NCBI GenBank assembly: GCA_945859605.1
Contig: OX243820.1
Span: 38,445,858-38,509,857 of the forward strand
Origin: Lumbricus rubellus
Lineage: Eukaryota; Annelida; Clitellata; Crassiclitellata; Lumbricidae
DNA length: 64,000 nucleotides
Direction: 5' to 3'
The position numbers and the translations under genes are program-made. Positions 58,501-64,000 of the stretch are shown piece after piece (the stretch's first letter is position 1; every line of letters starts with the position of its first letter). The notes beneath the pieces were generated by a model. That model ran no database searches and was not told the origin of the DNA. It worked only from the letters and a program-made list of their open reading frames with translations.

Positions 58501-61314
58501 TGTCTTTCGATCGGTATGACAGCCGCTCGTCTTGGCGCAAGTATCGCGAACCATTGTGAAGTGATTGAACTCATCAGACACAAAGAAGACGATGGAAAGA
58601 CGACGCTCAGTGGCGCTCGCGTCAAAGACCGAATCACAGGTGCGAGAGCAACTGAGTAGAAACCAATTGTTGTTGTTGTTGTTGCTGTTGTTGTTGTTGC
58701 AGTTGTTGCCACCAGTGCTAAAAGTGTAAAAAATAAGTGCCTGGACGCCCCTTACCTTTCCAAAAGAAGTGCCAGGACGCCCCTTACCTTTCCAAAAGAG
58801 GTGCCAGGACGCCCGTTACATTTTCAGGTGTGCTGGCCAAATAAGTGGCAGGACGGCATAGAGATTTGAAAATAAGTGCCAGGAAGCCGTCCATGACCGT
58901 CCTGCCACACTTTAAGCCCTGGTTGCCATTGTTGTTGCCATTGTTGTTGCCATTGCTGTTGTTGTTGATGTTGTTATAAGTCGATTTAATGGACGTGCAT
59001 ATTGTTAATCCATTCATTCAATCATTCAAGAATTCTTGTAGCGTCTCTTCAAGGTGGAACTACTTAAAAGCGCTCCCGACTCTAGCACTGCAGCAAAGCA
59101 CAGTTTTAAGTTGAATAAAAATGCCTCAGTAAGAGCTTCAGGAAACAGATACAGCTCTCATGGAAGCCCATTCCAGACGACCGGGCCAACCACGGAAAAT
59201 GCTCCATTCTGCATGGTTGGATGACTTGTGTTTCAATGTTCATAATGTAGGTCAGGAGTTCAACATTCGTGCGAAGTGTATCGTCAATGCGACCGGTCCA
59301 TACACCGACTTCATTCGTCAACTCGATGATCCAGAAAGTCCAAAGATCTGTCAGCCGAGTTCTGGTGTACACATCGTCCTTCCTGATTACTACAGGCAAG
59401 TAGTTCGTGAACCATTTCATTACCATCTTCATTCTTCACCATCTTTGTCTTATCTATGCAATCCACTCACCACCACAACACATTCTTAAAAATCTAAGAC
59501 TTATTTTTAAAACTTCATTCTTGCATCATCATGATTGACGTGTTGCCTGTAGTGAATGCAATGCAATATGTCTCTCTATCATATGCTGAGGCTAAGAAAA
59601 AGAAGTCGCTAGCATTTCATATGTACATAAATTTGATGTCGTGATTCTCTATCCTATTCATGCATAATTTTATATCGCTTTGCCACTCAAGTCTTGAGTT
59701 TGGTTCTCTTGCTGTTGTTATTTGCAGTCCGGCTAACATGGGTCTACTCGATCCTTCGACTTCCGATGGCCGTGTCATCTTCTTCCTTCCGTGGGAGCAT
59801 TCCACGATGGCTGGTAAGCAACAGCTGTGCACAACAACGACAACAACAACAACAACAACGACAATAACGATAACAACGGCAACCGTTGTTACTCATTAAA
59901 AACAGTCTCGATGTTTTTAATTGACTTCACTTCTTCTGCTTATCTGCCTCAGATGTTGAAAGTTGCATGCATAGAAAACATCATCAACGAATAGAAAAGT
60001 CTGGGCTGGTCGCCATCTTGCAATATAGACGGCTTGTCATGTTGTTGAGATTTCTTTTCTTTTAATATGACATCTGAGAGATCATTCAGAGAGCACTTCT
60101 GCTAATAATAATAATAATAATAATAATAAGACAATTTATTTAGCGCCATAGCTCAGCCGAGGCCGAAGGAAAGGGCGCTGTACATGAGATCACAGGCAAT
60201 TATACGATTGTTTACAACACAGCGCCTTGACAAAGACAAGCACACATTCAGAGACAAGCGATCCACGGACTCTATAGAGGCAGACACATACGGCGCCAAG
60301 AGAACCACACCTGTCCCGCCACCACCACCACCACCATAAATACCATGGAACGGCCAGCAGCAGATTCGCCCCCACCATACAGGCACGCTGACTGGAGTTG
60401 TTGTGCTGTATATAAATATTACGTTATCAAAGAAATGAGTATGATGTGTGTTTGTGTGTGTGTGTGTGTGCGCGAAGGTACGACGGATAATTCCTGTCAA
60501 GTGACGGACAATCCGACTCCAACTGAGGCGGAGATCCAGTTCATCCTCAAGGAAATCAGAAACTATCTCAGCCCAGACGTCAATGGTAACTGACCAGATC
60601 ACTTACTCACTCACTCACTCACTCATATGCCCCACCATTCCTTTGAAAGGCTATTAACATGTGAATCTAGCCAATGACCATGTCAAGATCAATGCTAAGA
60701 TTAATTAAATATATGCGTTTTTTCCATACTACGACTATTAAGATATTTGGAGATTATTATTATTATTATTATTAAATTGTACATATTATAAGTTCACAAG
60801 GTAGGAGAATCTGAATTATGATGTGTGTGTATGAATTGGGAGTAACAGGAGAGGGTTGTGTCCATTTCATTGAAGGAGGATTTACCATCAGATGTCTTTA
60901 AATTGCAAGCTGAGTACACTAACCAATGAGTCACCAATTGGCTAACAATTTAAAATGTTAATGAAAATCATCCATGCTATGGTTAGTTAGATATTTTTCA
61001 GTCTGCTAAAGATGCTAAAGCTGCTGCTGCTGGTGAAATGTTGTTGTTTAGTTCGTCGAGGTGACGTGATGTCAGCGTGGAGTGGAATTCGACCTCTCGT
61101 CACAAATCCAAACGCGAAGAACACGCAATCCATCGCACGCAACCATATCATTCACGTCAGCAACTCCAACCTCATCACCATCGCAGGTAATATAATATTT
61201 GAATAAATATAAATAAATATTTGAAAAATAGTATCATTCACACTGTCTCTGTCTGTATGTCTTTCTCTGCCTTTGTGTAATCTCCTGCTACCTCTCCTTC
61301 TGTCTGCCTCTCCC

Positions 61315-61367
<53 letters not shown>

Positions 61368-63831
61368 GGGTGTAATTGAATGTAACACTTATCTTGTGCA
61401 GTCTGAAACTGCTGCTCTGTTCTTACAACAATTCCCAAGGCGCCATTGATAGAAGGTCACTTGAAAAGAAAACTGTTATAGGATTTGAAAATCATGTTTC
61501 TTTGAACGGGACCAGTTTAGATACATCAGGTTTAAAGTAAATTTCATTCTTGTCAACAGAAACTGATGTCTTCAATTGATTTGTTGGTTTGTTACTTAAT
61601 CTATGTTTAGAGAGAAAATAGAAGTTACTAAGAGGTGTCTGATATTGTTAAAGGCATCCTGGTCATTGACCTATCATATCCTATCTGCTTTTTTATGTAA
61701 TTATTCTGAGCACCTGTTGAGAGCATTTGAAATGCCAGGGATTCATAGCAGCTTCTTCTTAACGTAAGAATAGATTATAATTGCAATTTTAATATTTATG
61801 TGGCACCACTCAAAGAGCAGGACTAACCAGAGATGTGCTGTCCTTTCTGCGTTGGTCTAGATCAGTGCTGTCCAACCTGCGGCCCGCGGGCCGCATGCGG
61901 CCCGCGAGCCAGGGTGGATAAAAATTGTGATTTTTTTAATAAAAATCAAAAAATCGGATTTTTTTGATTTAAATCGGATTTTTTTGATTTATATCGGATT
62001 TCTTTCTTAAAGTTCGTATTTTGTATGTAGTGCCTTTTTTGGGTATCAAGTCACATGCTTCATTAGGTAACAGTTATTACCTTTAATTCTACAGCTATAC
62101 AATACAGGGTGGATAAAAAATCTTGATTTTTTAGCTAAAAATAAAAAGTCCAATTAAAAATTTTAAATCCGATTTCTTTCTACTAGTTCTAAGTTTGGAT
62201 TTACTGCCTCCATGTGGGTATCAAGCCACTATGCATTATTGTAACTGATATTTGGTATTCGGTAACAATTATGACCTTCTTTAGTTTTGCAGTTATACAA
62301 AACAAATTAACACCTTTGAAGTGGTATATATACTTAATACTAATATTAGCGCGATCGATGAACAATCAGTTAAATCCAATGAAGAAGTCAATGTTCTGTT
62401 AAACTGTGAAATCAGATCGCTATGTAAGTGGTTAAGTTACTGAGTCAGTGAGTCAGTCATACCGTGCAAACTAGAACACTACAGTACTAATATTATTAGG
62501 TCACTGCTAGTGCTAGTCACCAGTAACTGTTGTTATTCAGATGTAAAATATTTTAGTCACAATACAAGTGTTCATCTTCTCCTGCTAATGGCTTCTTGTT
62601 CATAAGTTTGAAAAGAAACGCCAGCTTTCCATCAGCAGGTGACACATGTTTTAGGCTTTAGCACTACACTGTGCAGCCAGATAAGTCAGCCTGCTGGGCA
62701 TGCTGAATGCACTAACTGGCAGCTGCACTGCTGCAGCTAAGTGAAAGGAAACAAACCTGCAAGTTGTGTGGCACAAAAGCATTGATTGAAATTTATTTTC
62801 ACTATTCGATTTAAATCGTGATTTTTATCATCGATTTAAATCGGGATTTAAATCAATGATTTAAATCAACCGATTTAAATCATCTCCACCCTGCCGCGAG
62901 CTGCTTTGAAGTGGCCCGCCTAAGTTAGTTAAATATTTTCACATTTTTTCAAATGAGAAAACAACAAATCGCAGACTCTCTAATGGCTATAAGTTTGTAA
63001 GTTTTTGTGTTATTTGACAATGTGAATACAAAATCAGTTCCCAAAACGCATCTATCATGATTATTTCCTAGTAAAATTTTAATACAGCTTTAAAAAATTA
63101 CATTTGGTCATAGTTTTTGATTTTGAGCTCACTGTTGCGGCCCTCGGCTTCACGAAAAGTTTTTTGGTGGCCCGCCATGTCAAAAAGGTTGGACAGCACT
63201 GGTCTAGATTAAGCAGCGTTAGAAGTTGCTTCTCGTGGATGAGGTGGGAAACGCAGATGGTGGAAAGAGTGAGATATGTATGCGATGAGTTGATTGTTGT
63301 TGTTGCGTGTGTGCGTACGTGCATGTAGGTGGTAAATGGACAACGTATCGTCACATGGCGGAGGAGACGGTTGACAAATGTATTGACGTGTGTAAGTTGA
63401 AGACGACGAACGGATGTGTGACGAAAGGTCTTCTGCTCGATGGTGCGAGCGAATGGTCGCCAACGCTCTTCATTCGACTCATACAAGACTTTGGACTCGA
63501 CAACGAGGTAGTCTTTTTATCTCGTCTATTTAGTTTTTTCTCATTATTATTGTGATTTGCAAAATTGTTAATTATTTGTCTGTGCTAAAGTTTATTTGGT
63601 ACTGCATATAATTATGTTCTAACCATGCAATATACGTTCTTGAAATGCAGTAGAGAAGCAGTTTGTCGAATGAGTCTTTTGTTTGTGTGTTCGTGTTAGG
63701 TTGCGAAGCATCTTGCGGGTACGTATGGTGACCGTGCGTTCAAAGTTGCGCGTCTCGCTCAGTTGACTGGAAAGCGTTGGCCGGTCGTTGGCAGACGTCT
63801 GCACGAAGATTATCCGTACATCGAGGCAGAG
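55506..63831 (+). CDS. GPD2: Mitochondrial FAD-dependent glycerol-3-phosphate dehydrogenase (partial, C terminus outside window)
   Basis: Inner-membrane flavoprotein oxidising glycerol 3-phosphate to dihydroxyacetone phosphate and passing electrons to ubiquinone (glycerophosphate shuttle). Coding exons: 55506-55610, 56540-56711, 57003-57225, 58026-58189, 58478-58639, 59251-59395, 59728-59813, 60478-60585, 61052-61186, 63329-63507 and 63700-63831. They give 1,611 nt and 537 codons with consistent phases. Exon 1 encodes a basic/hydrophobic targeting or membrane segment (MRFRGALKKVAVVTTVIASG). Exon 2 has the FAD dinucleotide-binding signature IGGGATGCGVALDAVSRG (about 76-93). Exon 3 has SSGTSSRSTKLLHGGVRYLQ. 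Exon 6 has CIVNATGPYTD. The second family signature GGKWTTYRHMA spans exons 9/10. The last visible exon has GDRAFKVARLAQLTGKRWP. Intron 6 is GC-AG. By comparison with animal GPD2 (about 727 residues), about 190 residues, including the calcium-binding EF-hands, lie beyond 63831. Introns 1, 5 and 9 contain transposons. Confidence 0.97.
55987..56343. mobile_element. hAT MITE, 8-bp TSD GTGTAGTA, in GPD2 intron 1
   Basis: Ends CAGTGGTTCCCAACCTTTTT and (complement) CAGCGGTTCCCAACCCGTGG. GTGTAGTA is duplicated exactly at 55979-55986 and 56344-56351. Internal GGGGCCACTTT repeats and GGCCCGCGGGCC match Charlie-type hAT ends. The interior is AT-rich. Confidence 0.93.
56750..56945. repeat. (GT)n and (GAT)n in GPD2 intron 2
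   Basis: GT repeats at 56750-56832 with TATGTATG interruptions, then GAT/GAC repeats at 56838-56945. Frames crossing this tract are artefacts. Confidence 0.9.
57226..58025. other. GPD2 intron 3
   Basis: An 800-bp AT-rich intron with a GATGATGATG and (GT)n run just upstream of the acceptor TTTATAG. No transposon or nested gene was recognised. Confidence 0.6.
58713..58921. mobile_element. hAT MITE family A, TSD GTTGCCAC/GTTGCCAT, in GPD2 intron 5
   Basis: Ends CAGTGCTAAAAGTG and (complement) CAGGGCTTAAAGTGTGG. Flanks GTTGCCAC (58705-58712) and GTTGCCAT (58922-58929) match at 7 of 8. Three internal units of about 30 bp (GTGCCAGGACGCCCCTTACC) precede the shared CCGTCCATGACCGTCCTGCC block. Same family as 49779-49956 and 52221-52309. 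The host is a (TTG)n-rich stretch. Confidence 0.87.
59033..59215. repeat. Dispersed retroposon fragment in GPD2 intron 5
   Basis: TTGTAGCGTCTCTTCAAGGT, AAAAGCGCTCCCGACTCTAG, then CCATTCCAGACGACCGGGCC and ACCACGGAAAATGCTCC. It is related to 35577-35765, ends about 35 bp before exon 6, and follows a CATTCATTCAATCATTCA run. Confidence 0.55.
59396..59727 (+). other. GC-AG intron (GPD2 intron 6)
   Basis: The donor reads CTACAG|GCAAGTAG and the acceptor TTTGCAG|TCC. Only the GC donor keeps the frame: TAC TAC AG joined to T CCG GCT gives YYSPANMGLLDP, matching the conserved sequence at this place in animal GPD2. The GT four bases further on gives a frameshift. The remaining donor bases fit the strong consensus expected for GC donors. 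Confidence 0.88.
60113..60335. repeat. Dispersed retroposon-like fragment in GPD2 intron 7
   Basis: (AAT)n at 60104-60128 is followed by ACAATTTATTTAGCGCCATA, AAGGAAAGGGCGCTGTACAT and, downstream, ACTCTATAGAGGCAGACACA and CCACCACCACC. The 'tttatttagcgcca ... gggcgctgtaca' arrangement is that of a reverse-oriented retroposon tail. Confidence 0.45.
61290..61370. repeat. (TCTG)n in GPD2 intron 9
   Basis: (GTCT)n of about 11 units at 61316-61362, flanked by CTC/TCTG-rich sequence. Confidence 0.93.
61863..63201. mobile_element. hAT element, 8-bp TSD GTCTAGAT, in GPD2 intron 9
   Basis: Ends CAGTGCTGTCCAACCTGCGG and (complement) CAGTGCTGTCCAACCTTTTT. GTCTAGAT is duplicated exactly at 61855-61862 and 63202-63209. 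GGCCCGCGGGCC and GGTGGCCCGCC near the ends are typical of Charlie-like hAT ends. Without the nested element at 61910-62893 and one copy of its 8-bp duplication, it would be about 347 bp. Confidence 0.93.
61910..62893. mobile_element. hAT element nested in the hAT of GPD2 intron 9, TSD CCGCGAGC
   Basis: Ends CAGGGTGGATAAAAATTGTG and (complement) CAGGGTGGAGATGATTTAAA. CCGCGAGC is duplicated exactly at 61902-61909 and 62894-62901. ATTTAAATCGG/GATTTAAATC-type subterminal repeats are dense at both ends (61945-61998 and 62805-62880). A second copy of the left end, CAGGGTGGATAAAAAATCTT, occurs inside at 62105, so the element has an internal duplication or a further nested partial copy. No transposase. 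Confidence 0.93.
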
Positions 63832-64000
63832 GTGAGACGCATGTCTTTCATCTGTCGTTGTTTGAGAAGGAGGGAGGGAGTGCCATGGTCAAGTGTTTAG
63901 TGGACGGTAGCATCAACTAACGTTCGAATCGTCATCACATGACAGAGATATTTCTTTTGAATTTTCATCTTCACTTCACGGTCAACTCATCTGCATCTTA
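63832..64000 (+). other. Start of GPD2 intron 11
   Basis: Follows the donor GAG|GTGAGACG. No acceptor or exon is visible before the window ends; remaining GPD2 exons must lie downstream. Confidence 0.7.

Noticed and set aside
59396..59404. GTAGTT as the donor of GPD2 intron 6
   Set aside because: Using this GT (59400-59401) leaves phase 0 and shifts exon 7 out of frame, whereas the GC donor at 59396 keeps the conserved YYSP...MGLLDP sequence.
63890..63935. tRNA-like B box (GTTCGAATCGTC) near the window end
   Set aside because: No matching A box or stem; too little sequence to call.

Overview
This is nuclear DNA from an animal. Genes are split by GT-AG introns (one GC-AG intron), the coding sequence is metazoan in character, and most of the window is simple repeats, minisatellites and decayed transposons. 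The style (very many tetranucleotide and trinucleotide tracts, L2-like LINE tails, tRNA-derived SINEs, many short hAT elements) suggests a marine invertebrate, perhaps an invertebrate deuterostome, but the species cannot be fixed from sequence alone.

Four protein genes are supported. (1) A synaptobrevin/VAMP v-SNARE gene on the minus strand (32005 down to 28703, five coding exons). (2) A CENP-H-like inner-kinetochore gene on the plus strand (33067-38841, eight coding exons, 272 residues). It lies head to head with the VAMP gene, with 1,061 bp between the start codons. (3) An intronless F-box protein gene on the minus strand (42650-41544, 368 residues), convergent with CENP-H. (4) The mitochondrial FAD-dependent glycerol-3-phosphate dehydrogenase gene GPD2 on the plus strand (55506 to beyond the window; 11 coding exons, 537 codons visible). 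The exon phases join exactly in CENP-H and GPD2, and in VAMP through the transmembrane exon. The genes are functionally unrelated: membrane fusion, chromosome segregation, ubiquitin ligase adaptor, and glycerophosphate shuttle.

Layout: 1-28600 has no convincing gene. It holds 14-, 16-, 21-, 24- and 27-bp minisatellites, long pyrimidine, (CTG)n and (GAT)n tracts, a Tc1/mariner remnant, a GC-rich foldback element, SINEs, a LINE 3' end, a cluster of X-box-like half sites (12309-12544) and a CCAAT-bearing stretch with two weak candidate first exons (18582-19242). 28700-42650 holds VAMP, CENP-H and the F-box gene. 42700-55400 is repeat-rich: a (GAT)50 tract, a hAT inside a hAT (44990-46204), a 1.73-kb Mutator-like element with 9-bp target duplications (46602-48331), several MITEs and a decayed reverse transcriptase. 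55500-64000 is GPD2, with transposons in introns 1, 5 and 9, including another hAT within a hAT.

The strongest non-gene result is the set of insertions defined to the base: seven hAT elements flanked by perfect 8-bp direct repeats, three more with 7 of 8 matching, one Mutator-like element with a perfect 9-bp repeat, and one hAT insertion whose empty site survives as a neighbouring duplicate. All coordinates were read by eye. Family names for transposons are inferred from end structure and target-duplication length, not from database matches.
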